Assembly: GCA_947305345.1 (NCBI GenBank)
Contig: CAMZDH010000045.1
Span: 1 to 5,762 of the forward strand
Length of the DNA: 5,762 nucleotides
From: an uncultured Lachnospiraceae bacterium
GTDB lineage: Bacteria; Bacillota; Clostridia; Lachnospirales; Lachnospiraceae
Reading direction: 5' to 3'
The translations under genes and the position numbers were made by a program. A model generated the notes under the pieces. That model saw only the letters and a program-made list of their open reading frames with translations. It was not told the origin of the DNA and did not search any database. Shown piece by piece: positions 1 through 5,762 of this stretch (its first letter is position 1; the number at the start of each line of letters is the position of its first letter).

Positions 1-948
1 GATCTCTTTCCGGATCTTTTGAAGCAGACCGCTTTCGACGGCGCGCGGCTCCTTTTCACGGAGCGCCAGCATGTCCCGCCCGTTCTTTTTCGTAAGATAC
101 GCGTCGGTAAAGCCCTGCCGGTTGAAGAGTTGGAACAACGTCTTTTCGTCTTCCGGATCGACCGTGAACGCTGCCTTTCCTTCGATCGTTTCCGGATGAT
201 CCAGAAGAATGTCCAGGTATTTCCGGTAGATCCCGGCCCTTAAGATCTCCGGCCGCTGCCGAAGCGAATTAAAGTCCTTTAAACTCATAAGATACGGCGC
301 GTTCGGATCGGATAATGCCGTCCCGTTTTCCTCCTCGAACCGGTAATTCAGGCGGCAGGGCTGCGCGCAGCGCCCGCGGTTTCCGCTCCGTCCGCCGGCA
401 AGTGACGAAAACAGGCACTGCCCCGAATAACAGTAACAGAGCGCGCCGTGGATGAAGACCTCGAGTTCGAGATCAGTCTTTTCATGGAATTCCGAGATCT
501 CCTCTAGTGAAAGCTCCCGCGGCAGGACGATCCGCGTGACATTCAAGCCCTTGAAAAGGTTCGCCGTTCCCGGCCCGAAGACCGCGGCCTGCGTGCTGAC
601 GTGGATCGGAAGGCGCGGAAAATGCGTCGAAAGATACGCCATCAGTCCGATGTCCTGCACGATGACGCCGTCGAGCCCCGCGTCGTAAAGCGGCCGGATG
701 AGGGGCCCGATCTCGTTTTGAAGCTCTGCCTCCTTCATCAGCGTATTCAGCGTCAGATACAGTTTTTTGCCGTGCAGGTGCGCATAAGAAACGGCCTCCA
801 GATAATCCTCCGGAGGCTCGTTAAGCGCGTAAGCGCGGGCGCTGAAGCGGGAAAGTCCCATATAGACCGCGTCTGCCCCTGCAGAAAAGCAGGCTTTCAT
901 GACGCTTGCGTCCGCAGCCGGTGAAAGCAGTTCAATCTTTGGCTTCAT
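1..948 (-). CDS. U32 family protein (RlhA/YdcP-like), partial, with an apparent internal in-frame deletion
   Basis: This is the N-terminal 316 codons of a U32-family protein; the 3' part lies beyond the left edge. Seen: an opening ELLSPAAD, a barrel-like GADAVYMG at about 24-31, HVSTQAAV at 116-123, and a Cys-rich U32 signature at 163-181 (E-x-F-x2-G-A-L-C, then G-Q-C), followed by [12 protein letters not shown] with C194 and C198. It deviates from the published U32 signature only by a Phe at 180. Known: U32 proteins were called peptidases, but characterised members (RlhA, TrhP, UbiU/V) are Fe-S proteins of RNA or ubiquinone hydroxylation; the long form in Clostridia is nearest RlhA, which hydroxylates 23S rRNA. 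Inferred: a role in RNA modification. Start ATG at 946-948 has an AGGG (956-959) seven bases upstream, and overlaps the end of ruvB by 17 bases. Oddity: after RAGI (237-240) the protein jumps straight to YRKYLD, skipping the conserved KIEGR-containing segment of about 20 residues, so function may be lost. The family call is secure; the precise substrate is not. Confidence 0.88.
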   Translation of the reverse strand, partial: MKPKIELLSPAADASVMKACFSAGADAVYMGLSRFSARAYALNEPPEDYLEAVSYAHLHGKKLYLTLNTLMKEAELQNEIGPLIRPLYDAGLDGVIVQDIGLMAYLSTHFPRLPIHVSTQAAVFGPGTANLFKGLNVTRIVLPRELSLEEISEFHEKTDLELEVFIHGALCYCYSGQCLFSSLAGGRSGNRGRCAQPCRLNYRFEEENGTALSDPNAPYLMSLKDFNSLRQRPEILRAGIYRKYLDILLDHPETIEGKAAFTVDPEDEKTLFQLFNRQGFTDAYLTKKNGRDMLALREKEPRAVESGLLQKIRKEI

Positions 949-1936
949 AAGGGATCCCTAAATGCCGGTACGCGGCTTCCGTGACCATCCTGCCGCGGGG
1001 TGTGCGGACGAGGAGGCCGTTCTGCAAAAGATACGGCTCATAGACCTCTTCCAGCGTTCCGACGTCTTCCGAAAGCGCGGCCGCAAGCGTATCCGCGCCG
1101 ACCGGTCCGCCCTGGAATTTGTCGATCATCAGCGACAGGATCTTCCGGTCGCCGGTATCGAGCCCGAGCTTGTCGACGTCCAGAAGGTCCAACGCCGCAT
1201 TCGCGATCTTTAATGTGATGACGCCCTCCGACTGCACCTCGGCGAAGTCGCGGACGCGCTTTAAAAAGCGGTTCGCGAGACGGGGTGTTCCGCGGGAGCG
1301 CTTCGCGAGCTCGGCGGCGGCCTCCGGTTCGATCCGGACATTCAGGACCTTCGCAGAATTCTCGATGATCGTTTTCAGTTCCGGGATCGTGTAATATTCC
1401 ATCCTATGCAGGATCCCGAAGCGATCGCGAAGCGGCGCCGTGAGGAGCCCCGCCCGGGTCGTCGCGCCGACCAGCGTGAATTTCGGAAGGTCGAGCCTTA
1501 CGCTCTTCGCGGCCGGACCCTTGCCGATCATGATGTCGATTGCAAAATCTTCCATTGCGGGGTACAGCACCTCTTCCACCTGCCGGTTCAGGCGGTGGAT
1601 CTCGTCGATGAACAGAATGTCATGTTCCTGCAGATTGTTCAGGATCGCGGCCAGATCGCCGGGTTTTTCGATCGCGGGTCCGGAGGTGATGCGGACGTTC
1701 GCCTGCATCTCGTTCGCGATGACAAGCGCGAGCGTCGTTTTTCCGATCCCCGGCGGGCCGTACAAAAGCACGTGGTCCAGCGGCTCCTTTCTCGAAAGCG
1801 CCGCCTGAATATAGATGCCGAGGGTATCCTTCAGCTTTTCCTGTCCGATGTAATCTTTTAACAGCCGCGGGCGAAGCGAACGCTCGATCGAACGGTCCTC
1901 GGACAGCTCATTGGTCGTGGAAATACGGTTTTTCAT
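932..1936 (-). CDS. ruvB: Holliday junction branch migration DNA helicase RuvB
   Basis: RuvB is the hexameric AAA+ motor which, loaded by RuvA on Holliday junctions, pumps DNA through the junction during recombinational repair in the cytoplasm. The 334 residues match the usual family length of about 330-345. Visible: Walker A GPPGIGKT at 60-67, Walker B LFIDEIH at 108-114, sensor 1 region GATTRAG at 157-163, probable arginine finger R170 in LRDRF, sensor 2 region RGTPRLANR at 215-223, and a C-terminal winged helix ending with RTPRGR at 311-316 and AYRHLGIP at 322-329. All catalytic residues are present, so it should be functional. The start ATG (1934-1936) shares ATGA with the ruvA stop, which implies coupled translation; no strong separate ribosome-binding site is seen. 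The downstream U32 gene starts within its last codons. Confidence 0.98.
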   Translation of the reverse strand: MKNRISTTNELSEDRSIERSLRPRLLKDYIGQEKLKDTLGIYIQAALSRKEPLDHVLLYGPPGIGKTTLALVIANEMQANVRITSGPAIEKPGDLAAILNNLQEHDILFIDEIHRLNRQVEEVLYPAMEDFAIDIMIGKGPAAKSVRLDLPKFTLVGATTRAGLLTAPLRDRFGILHRMEYYTIPELKTIIENSAKVLNVRIEPEAAAELAKRSRGTPRLANRFLKRVRDFAEVQSEGVITLKIANAALDLLDVDKLGLDTGDRKILSLMIDKFQGGPVGADTLAAALSEDVGTLEEVYEPYLLQNGLLVRTPRGRMVTEAAYRHLGIPYEAKD

Positions 1937-2538
1937 GATGATTTACCAAGCCTTTTCAATGCTTCCTTGAGGAGCGCCCCCTCGTCTTCCGACGGGTTTT
2001 CGATGCTCCGGACCGCCTTGTAGGCATCCTTCGAGGAAAAGCCCAGTTCCGTCAGCGCCATGACGACGTCGGAAACCGTGCCGTTTTCCTTGCCGGAAAG
2101 CTCCCGGGCCGGTACATAAGGCGCCTCGGTCACGGAGCGTTCCATGCTGTCCCGAAGTTCGATGATCAGCCGCTCCGCCGTCTTTTTTCCGATGCCTGGC
2201 GCGGCGGCAATGGCTTTCACGTCTGAAGAAAGGATCGCGAAGCGAAGGTCTTCCGGCGTCAGCACGGAGAGGATCGCGAGCGCGCCCTTCGGGCCGATGC
2301 CCGAGACCGTGATGATCTTCTTGAAGAGATCCAGCTCCTCGCGCGTCAGAAAACCGAACAGGCTGAACCCGTCCTCCTTGACGTTTAAATGCGTGAACAG
2401 TTCAACGTCTTCGCCGACCGGCGGAAGCTCCGGGATCAGCGAAGTCGGTACGAAGACCTCGAACCCCAGGGAGCCCGTGTCGATCTCCACCCTGCCGTCA
2501 GAAACGTGGGACAATGTCCCCCGGATCAATGAAATCAT
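1933..2538 (-). CDS. ruvA: Holliday junction branch migration protein RuvA
   Basis: RuvA tetramers bind four-way junctions and recruit RuvB. The protein is 201 residues, the normal length. It has the N-terminal OB fold (starting MISLIRG, about 1-62), two helix-hairpin-helix DNA-binding motifs with VSGIGPKGA near 78-86 and [13 protein letters not shown] at 113-125, a variable linker (about 135-153), and the C-terminal RuvB-contacting domain ([14 protein letters not shown] to the end). I chose ATG at 2536-2538 because RuvA proteins begin MI-x-L-x-G and because GGAGG (2545-2549) sits six bases upstream. An upstream in-frame TTG (2554-2556) would add six residues, but its reading frame runs through that same ribosome-binding site, so I reject it. 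It is first in the ruvA-ruvB-U32 operon and ends with a 4-base ATGA overlap into ruvB. It appears intact. Confidence 0.97.
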   Translation of the reverse strand: MISLIRGTLSHVSDGRVEIDTGSLGFEVFVPTSLIPELPPVGEDVELFTHLNVKEDGFSLFGFLTREELDLFKKIITVSGIGPKGALAILSVLTPEDLRFAILSSDVKAIAAAPGIGKKTAERLIIELRDSMERSVTEAPYVPARELSGKENGTVSDVVMALTELGFSSKDAYKAVRSIENPSEDEGALLKEALKRLGKSS

Positions 2539-2544
2539 GCGAAA

Positions 2545-2549
2545 CCTCC
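2545..2549 (-). promoter_or_regulatory. ruvA ribosome-binding site
   Basis: The minus strand reads GGAGG with a six-base spacer to the ATG at 2538. This strong Shine-Dalgarno sequence decides the ruvA start against the upstream TTG codon. Confidence 0.9.
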
Positions 2550-2564
2550 AAATCAATTCAATTT

Positions 2565-2593
2565 ATCTTATCATAGAACAAAAAAGAAAACAA
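2565..2593 (-). promoter_or_regulatory. Predicted sigma-A promoter of the ruvAB operon
   Basis: On the minus strand, TTGTTT (2588-2593) as -35 and TAAGAT (2565-2570) as -10 are separated by 17 bases; the spacer is T-rich. Transcription would start near 2558, leaving a leader of about 20 bases that contains the GGAGG of ruvA. No LexA/DinR-type operator is evident by eye, so SOS control is not supported by this sequence. The prediction rests on consensus match and position only. Confidence 0.65.
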
Positions 2594-2606
2594 GTGTTCG
2601 CCTTGC

Positions 2607-2635
2607 TTGAAATGGCTGCGGTTTGATGATATGAT
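2607..2635 (+). promoter_or_regulatory. Predicted sigma-A promoter of the YprB-like gene, probably giving a leaderless mRNA
   Basis: TTGAAA (2607-2612) and TATGAT (2630-2635) are separated by exactly 17 bases, a near-consensus promoter. The -10 ends six bases before the ATG at 2642, so transcription should begin at or next to that start codon. No Shine-Dalgarno sequence lies before the ATG. The promoter is divergent from the ruvA promoter, with the two -35 elements 13 bases apart. Confidence 0.6.
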
Positions 2636-2641
2636 GATCCC

Positions 2642-3549
2642 ATGAAAATGCGGGAAGAACAACTGAAAAGCCTGAATGCGGAGGCGGTCGCGCGGCTCGG
2701 TGATCCCCGTGATCTCCTGTTTTTCGACATCGAGACGACCGGGCTTTCGATCTACAATGCCGAGATCTACCTGATCGGCGCCGTTTTCATTGAAAACGGC
2801 CGATGGGTGCTCCGGCAATGGCTCTCCGACAGCTTTTCCTCGGAAGAAAAGATCTTACGATCGTTCCTTGACGCCGCAAAAACGCGCCCTGTCTGGATAC
2901 ATTATAACGGCGATACTTTCGACGTCCGCTTCATTCAGGAGGCTGTCCGTCAATACGGACTTCCCTTTGATTTTGACTGCATTCAGAGCATCGATCTTTA
3001 TAAATGCGTGCAAAAACTGCGGCATCTCCTGCCGCTCGAGGGAACGCGGCAGAAAAACGTCGAAGCCTTTCTCGGAGTTCAGCGGGAGGACCGTTATTCC
3101 GGGGGAGAACTGATCCGCGTATATCATGAATACCTCGAATCAAAAGACGGGGAACGGCTGTCGCTCCTCTTCCTCCATAACCACGACGACCTTCTCGGGC
3201 TTTTGTCCCTCACGCCGATCCTCTTCTACAAGGACGCAATGAGCGGCAGTTCATTCAATGTCCTGGACGGCATTATTACGCCGATTATCAGCACTATTAT
3301 TACCTCCCGGCCGAGGGTTATGCCGTCCATAAGCTTGTCGCCTCCGGAATCGATCCCGCGTTCCGGGAAGCCGCGACGAAAGAGACCGCGTTCTCGATCG
3401 CGGAAGGCGCGTTTGTCGAAGCTCTGCCGGGCGTTTCCGGACTTCTTTTCAAGGCCGGATACGGCAGAAAACCGGACTACATCCGGCTTTCCGAAGCCGT
3501 TTCGGAGGAATACCTCTCTGCCGCGCTTCCGCGCTTCTTAAAGCCCTGA
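2642..3549 (+). pseudogene. YprB-type ribonuclease H-like (DEDD exonuclease) gene, frame-disrupted
   Basis: The intact N-terminal part (residues 1 to about 205) is a DEDD-family RNase H-like domain of the YprB type. It has motif I DIETTGL with D29 and E31, motif II HYNGDTFD with D91 and D94, and motif III HNHDDLLGL with D182/D183. Known: such domains are 3'-5' exonucleases with two metal ions; the role of YprB proteins is poorly defined. After YKDAMSGSSF (197-205) the frame turns into a low-quality Pro/Arg/Ser-rich tail ending at 3539-3541. A frame beginning no later than 3271 reads HYYADYQHYYYLPAEG, then AVHK, and runs to TGA at 3547-3549; I recognise this as the normal C-terminal segment of the clostridial family. 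The join needs a net loss of 3n+1 bases (or gain of 3n+2) between about 3240 and 3288, and relatives seem to carry extra residues there, which suggests a deletion. No slippery heptamer is present, so programmed frameshifting is unlikely. The start at 2642 is uncertain by two codons (another ATG at 2648), as neither has a ribosome-binding site. Confidence 0.8.
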
Positions 3550-3578
3550 ACTCCATTCCGTTGAATATGCATCGGCAT

Positions 3579-3621
3579 AAAAAAACTGAGTGTCCATAAC
3601 GCTTTCGCCATGAACACTCAG
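3579..3621 (-). terminator. Intrinsic terminator of the ispH-rpsA transcript
   Basis: On the minus strand the arms CTGAGTGT (3614-3621) and ACACTCAG (3586-3593) form a perfect 8-bp stem. After one mismatch it extends by CAT/ATG, around a loop that contains GCGAAAGC, a short stem with a GAAA tetraloop. It is followed by seven T (3579-3585). It lies 29 bases beyond the rpsA stop. The T tract is only on the minus-strand side, so it should not efficiently terminate the convergent plus-strand gene. Confidence 0.93.
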
Positions 3622-3649
3622 CATGAATTCAGATTCGGTCCGTATTGGA

Positions 3650-5155
3650 TCAGTCGATCTTTTCCTTGATCTCTTCGACCTTTTCGGCGACCGCTTCCTT
3701 CACGTCCGCGACCTTCTCAGCGACCGCGTCCTTGATCTCTTCGACCTTCTCGGCGACCGCTTCCTTCACGTCTTCGACCTTTTCAGCAACCGCTTCCTTG
3801 ACGTCTTCGACCTTCTCAGCGACCGCTTCCTTGATCTCTTCGGCCTTTTCCTTCACGTCTTCGACCTTTTCAGCAACTGCTTCCTTGACGTCTTCGACCT
3901 TTTCAGCAACTGCTTCCTTGATCTCTTCGGCCTTCTCTTCAGCCGCTTCCTTCTCGGCCTTCGCCTTTTCAGCGGCTTCCTGACGTGCTTCCTCGCGGTC
4001 TAACTTTGCGATGTACTTGTCGATGTTGACGGTGCCGTCCGCATTCTCCAGATTCTCTTCCTCACGCGGTCCGCGGTCGTGACGCGGACGGCGGTCCGGG
4101 CGCTCCGGCTTCGGCAGCAGCGCCTTCACCGAAAGGCTGATCTTCTTCGCGTCGACGTCAAGGAGCGTGATCTTCGCGGTGATCTCCTGGCCGAGTTCCA
4201 GCACGTCAGACGGCTTTTCGATCCGTTCCTGCGTGATCTGGGAAACGTGCAGCAGGCCGTCGACACCCTCCGCCAGATTGACGAACGCGCCGAAATCGGT
4301 GAGACGCGCGACCTTGCCGGTCACGATCGTGCCGACCGCGAACTTCTCTTCCGCATTGGCCCACGGATTCTCGTCCGGGAACTTGCGGGACAGGCCGATC
4401 TTCTTGCCGTCAATGCTCTTGACGAACGCGCGCACGGTATCGCCCTGCTTGAAATACTTCTTCGGGTTGCCGATGCGCGACCAGCTCATTTCGGAGATGT
4501 GCAGCAGGCCGTCCACGCCGCCGAGGTCGATGAACGCGCCGAAATCTGTCACATTCTTGACCGTGCCTTCGACGATGTCGCCTTCGTGCAGGTTCTCTAA
4601 AATGTTCTTCAGGGCCTCTTCACGCTCCTCGACGAGCAGCGACTTGCGGTCGCCGATCACGCGGCGCTTGCTCGGCTGATAGTCTGTAATGTAGAAGCTC
4701 AGCTCCTGGCCTTCGTATTTGGTCAGGTCCTTTTCAAACGGTTCCGCGACCAGGCTTGCGGGAATGAACACGCGCACGCCGTCCACGAGGACCGAAAGGC
4801 CTTTTTCGACGACCTTCTCCACGGGCGCGGTCACGACCGTGTGGTTGTCGAAAGCATCCTGAAGCACCTGGCTCACTCTGTCGAAAGCCATTCTCTTCTT
4901 GGTCAGGATGACATTGCTTTCGCCGTCGTTTACTTTGGAAACTTTGGCTTCAATCTCATCTCCGACCTTGACGAGGTCATTGATATCCGCATTCGGATCA
5001 TTGGTCAGTTCGGATTTTGCAAGAAGCGCATCGTGCTTGTAGCCGATGTTGACAACAACTTCATTGTCTCTTACAGCAAGAACAGTGCCTTTGACGACCT
5101 CCCCATTTTTAATTGTCTTAATAGACTCGTCCAGCATTTGGTCAAACTCTGACAT
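3650..5155 (-). CDS. rpsA: 30S ribosomal protein S1 with four S1 domains and a repetitive C-terminal tail
   Basis: This 501-residue S1-type protein binds mRNA, by analogy with S1, to help initiation on the 30S subunit. Four S1 (OB-fold) domains are visible at about 18-88, 104-172, 191-258 and 275-345. Domains 3 and 4 have the classic TDFGAF followed by GVDGLLHIS or GVDGLLHVS; domain 2 is the most diverged. A basic Pro/Arg linker (about 349-365) leads to an Ala/Glu/Lys-rich tail from about 387, ending in 11-residue repeats (410-501). The ATG at 5153-5155 is chosen because GAGGAGG (5165-5171) stands nine bases upstream; an in-frame TTG at 5171-5173 overlaps that site and is less likely. The start lies inside the end of ispH, so translation is probably coupled, and an intrinsic terminator follows. 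In low-GC Gram-positives such four-domain proteins are often annotated S1 homologues, and whether they are true ribosomal subunits differs between lineages. Confidence 0.94.
   Translation of the reverse strand: MSEFDQMLDESIKTIKNGEVVKGTVLAVRDNEVVVNIGYKHDALLAKSELTNDPNADINDLVKVGDEIEAKVSKVNDGESNVILTKKRMAFDRVSQVLQDAFDNHTVVTAPVEKVVEKGLSVLVDGVRVFIPASLVAEPFEKDLTKYEGQELSFYITDYQPSKRRVIGDRKSLLVEEREEALKNILENLHEGDIVEGTVKNVTDFGAFIDLGGVDGLLHISEMSWSRIGNPKKYFKQGDTVRAFVKSIDGKKIGLSRKFPDENPWANAEEKFAVGTIVTGKVARLTDFGAFVNLAEGVDGLLHVSQITQERIEKPSDVLELGQEITAKITLLDVDAKKISLSVKALLPKPERPDRRPRHDRGPREEENLENADGTVNIDKYIAKLDREEARQEAAEKAKAEKEAAEEKAEEIKEAVAEKVEDVKEAVAEKVEDVKEKAEEIKEAVAEKVEDVKEAVAEKVEDVKEAVAEKVEEIKDAVAEKVADVKEAVAEKVEEIKEKID
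3653..3928 (-). repeat. 33-bp in-frame tandem repeat encoding the 11-residue tail repeats of S1
   Basis: Residues 410-501 consist of seven full copies of an 11-residue unit with consensus E-[ED]-[IV]-K-E-A-V-A-E-K-V. A 7-residue unit (EDVKEKA, 432-438) interrupts them after the second copy, and a partial copy EEIKEKI ends the protein. Hydrophobic residues at positions 3, 7 and 11, with Ala at 6 and 8, give a charged amphipathic hendecad helix. The DNA units are near-identical, which points to growth by slippage or unequal recombination. Because the unit is a multiple of three, long spurious open frames arise on the opposite strand. Confidence 0.95.
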
Positions 5156-5762
5156 CGTTTTGAACCTCCTCAATAATTTTTCTTGGGGTGGACGCCCCCG
5201 CTGTAATCCCCACGCGCTTCACATTCTGAAACCAGACGGCCTGTAAATCATCGGCCTTTTGTATAAAATGGGTGTGATCACAAAGCTCTTTGCAAATCTC
5301 GTACAACTTCCGCGAGTTGGAAGAGGTTTCGGAGCCGATCACCAGCATGACGTCGGAACGACGCGCCAGCGCAGCGGCTTCCTCCTGCCGCTCCCGCGTT
5401 GCGGAGCATACAGTATTGGCAATAATAGCCTTATAGCCTAATGCCAATACTTTTTCAAGAATATGTTTCATTTTGTTGATTTGGAAAGTCGTCTGAACGA
5501 CGACAAAAAGTTTTTCACCCTTCCGGAACGGCATTTTGTCAAGCATTTCGGCGGTTTCCGCGACATAATAAGGGCCTTTGCACCACCCTGCGATGCCGAT
5601 GACCTCCGGATGAAGGGGATCCCCGATGATCAGTACGTTCTCGCCCCGAAGCGACGCTTTCTCAACGAGGGCGTGGATCTTTCCGACGAACGGACAGGTC
5701 GCGTCTTCAACGGTATCGAAATGCGCCTTCATCAACAGGAGCGTCGATTCCGGCACGCCGTG
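5142..5762 (-). CDS. ispH: 4-hydroxy-3-methylbut-2-enyl diphosphate reductase IspH (LytB), partial at its 5' end
   Basis: IspH is the [4Fe-4S] enzyme of the last MEP-pathway step, reducing HMBPP to IPP and DMAPP in the cytoplasm. The C-terminal 206 codons are present; the N-terminus, with the first cluster cysteine, is off the right edge. The fragment opens inside the conserved HGVP motif. Numbered from there, visible motifs are DATCP with cluster ligand C23, LHPEVIG with substrate-binding H51 and catalytic E53, QTT with T91, NTVCSAT with C119 (cluster), GSETSSNSRKL with S147/S148/N149, and TAGAST with S191. All expected residues in the covered part are intact. It ends 14 bases inside rpsA, and the rpsA ribosome-binding site lies within its last codons. 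In some Clostridia the two proteins are one polypeptide; here they are separate frames. Confidence 0.97.
   Translation of the reverse strand, partial: HGVPESTLLLMKAHFDTVEDATCPFVGKIHALVEKASLRGENVLIIGDPLHPEVIGIAGWCKGPYYVAETAEMLDKMPFRKGEKLFVVVQTTFQINKMKHILEKVLALGYKAIIANTVCSATRERQEEAAALARRSDVMLVIGSETSSNSRKLYEICKELCDHTHFIQKADDLQAVWFQNVKRVGITAGASTPRKIIEEVQNDVRV
5165..5171 (-). promoter_or_regulatory. rpsA ribosome-binding site inside ispH
   Basis: The minus strand reads GAGGAGG nine bases before the rpsA ATG. It encodes the Glu-Glu of the EEV near the IspH C-terminus. The strong site fixes the rpsA start and suggests re-initiation by ribosomes finishing ispH. Confidence 0.88.

Noticed and set aside
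452..924. Plus-strand open frames opposite the U32 gene
   Set aside because: The minus frame is open over all 316 codons and has clear family motifs; the plus frames have none.
962..1861. Plus-strand open frames opposite ruvB
   Set aside because: ruvB is unambiguous on the other strand; these are Arg-rich shadow frames without start signals.
2855..3143. Minus-strand open frames inside the YprB-like gene
   Set aside because: They oppose a recognised catalytic domain, lack start signals and resemble nothing known.
3240..3290. Programmed ribosomal frameshift in the YprB-like gene
   Set aside because: No slippery heptamer or downstream stimulatory hairpin is visible, and the family does not use frameshifting as far as I know.
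3244..3541. Pro/Arg/Ser-rich C-terminal sequence in the first frame of the YprB-like gene as a novel domain
   Set aside because: The alternative frame over the same bases reads as recognisable family sequence, so this tail is out-of-frame translation.
3653..3928. CRISPR array
   Set aside because: Repeats are contiguous, with no unique spacers, and are in frame with the S1 protein.
3623..4003. Two overlapping plus-strand open frames with repetitive Phe/Leu/Asp or Ser/Thr/Phe-rich products (3623-4003 and 3645-3983)
   Set aside because: They are antisense shadows of the 33-bp S1 tail repeat, whose length is a multiple of three and so avoids stops in several frames. They have no ribosome-binding site or recognisable domain.
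4079..4679. Long plus-strand open frames opposite the S1 domains
   Set aside because: They are antisense to the well-supported rpsA frame; high GC content makes such stop-free shadows common.

Overview
The window looks like a housekeeping segment from a moderately GC-rich member of the Firmicutes, class Clostridia, perhaps Lachnospiraceae or a relative. The evidence is the ispH-rpsA pair, a four-S1-domain ribosomal protein S1 rather than the six-domain proteobacterial form, ruvA-ruvB followed by a U32-family protein, and strong Shine-Dalgarno sequences. The taxonomic call is an inference from gene content and order. I see no RNA genes, insertion sequences, CRISPR array or phage genes, and no intergenic gap exceeds about 100 bases.

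Right part (3579-5762, minus strand): the 3' two thirds of ispH (isoprenoid synthesis) runs in from the right edge. It overlaps the start of rpsA by 14 bases, so S1 is probably translationally coupled to IspH. rpsA ends in a 33-bp tandem repeat encoding an 11-residue helical repeat, then in a clear intrinsic terminator at 3579-3621.

Middle part (2557-3549): a plus-strand gene for a YprB-type RNase H-like (DEDD) exonuclease domain runs convergent to rpsA. Its N-terminal catalytic half is intact. The reading frame then breaks near 3240-3288, and the recognisable C-terminal part continues in another frame to a stop at 3547-3549. I annotate it as a pseudogene or an assembly error. Its predicted promoter lies so close to the ATG that the transcript would be leaderless. 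It is divergent from a good ruvA promoter, the two sharing an 85-103 base gap.

Left part (1-2593, minus strand): ruvA, ruvB and a U32-family protein form a tight operon with 4-base and 17-base overlaps. RuvA and RuvB look complete and functional; together they drive Holliday-junction branch migration. The U32 gene is cut by the left edge and appears to lack, in frame, about 20 residues that normally carry the family's conserved Lys-Ile-Glu-Gly-Arg segment.

I found no undescribed multi-gene system. The most notable signals are two internal lesions in otherwise conserved genes (U32 and the YprB-like gene), the repeat tail of S1, and the ispH/rpsA overlap, where some Clostridia have a fused protein.
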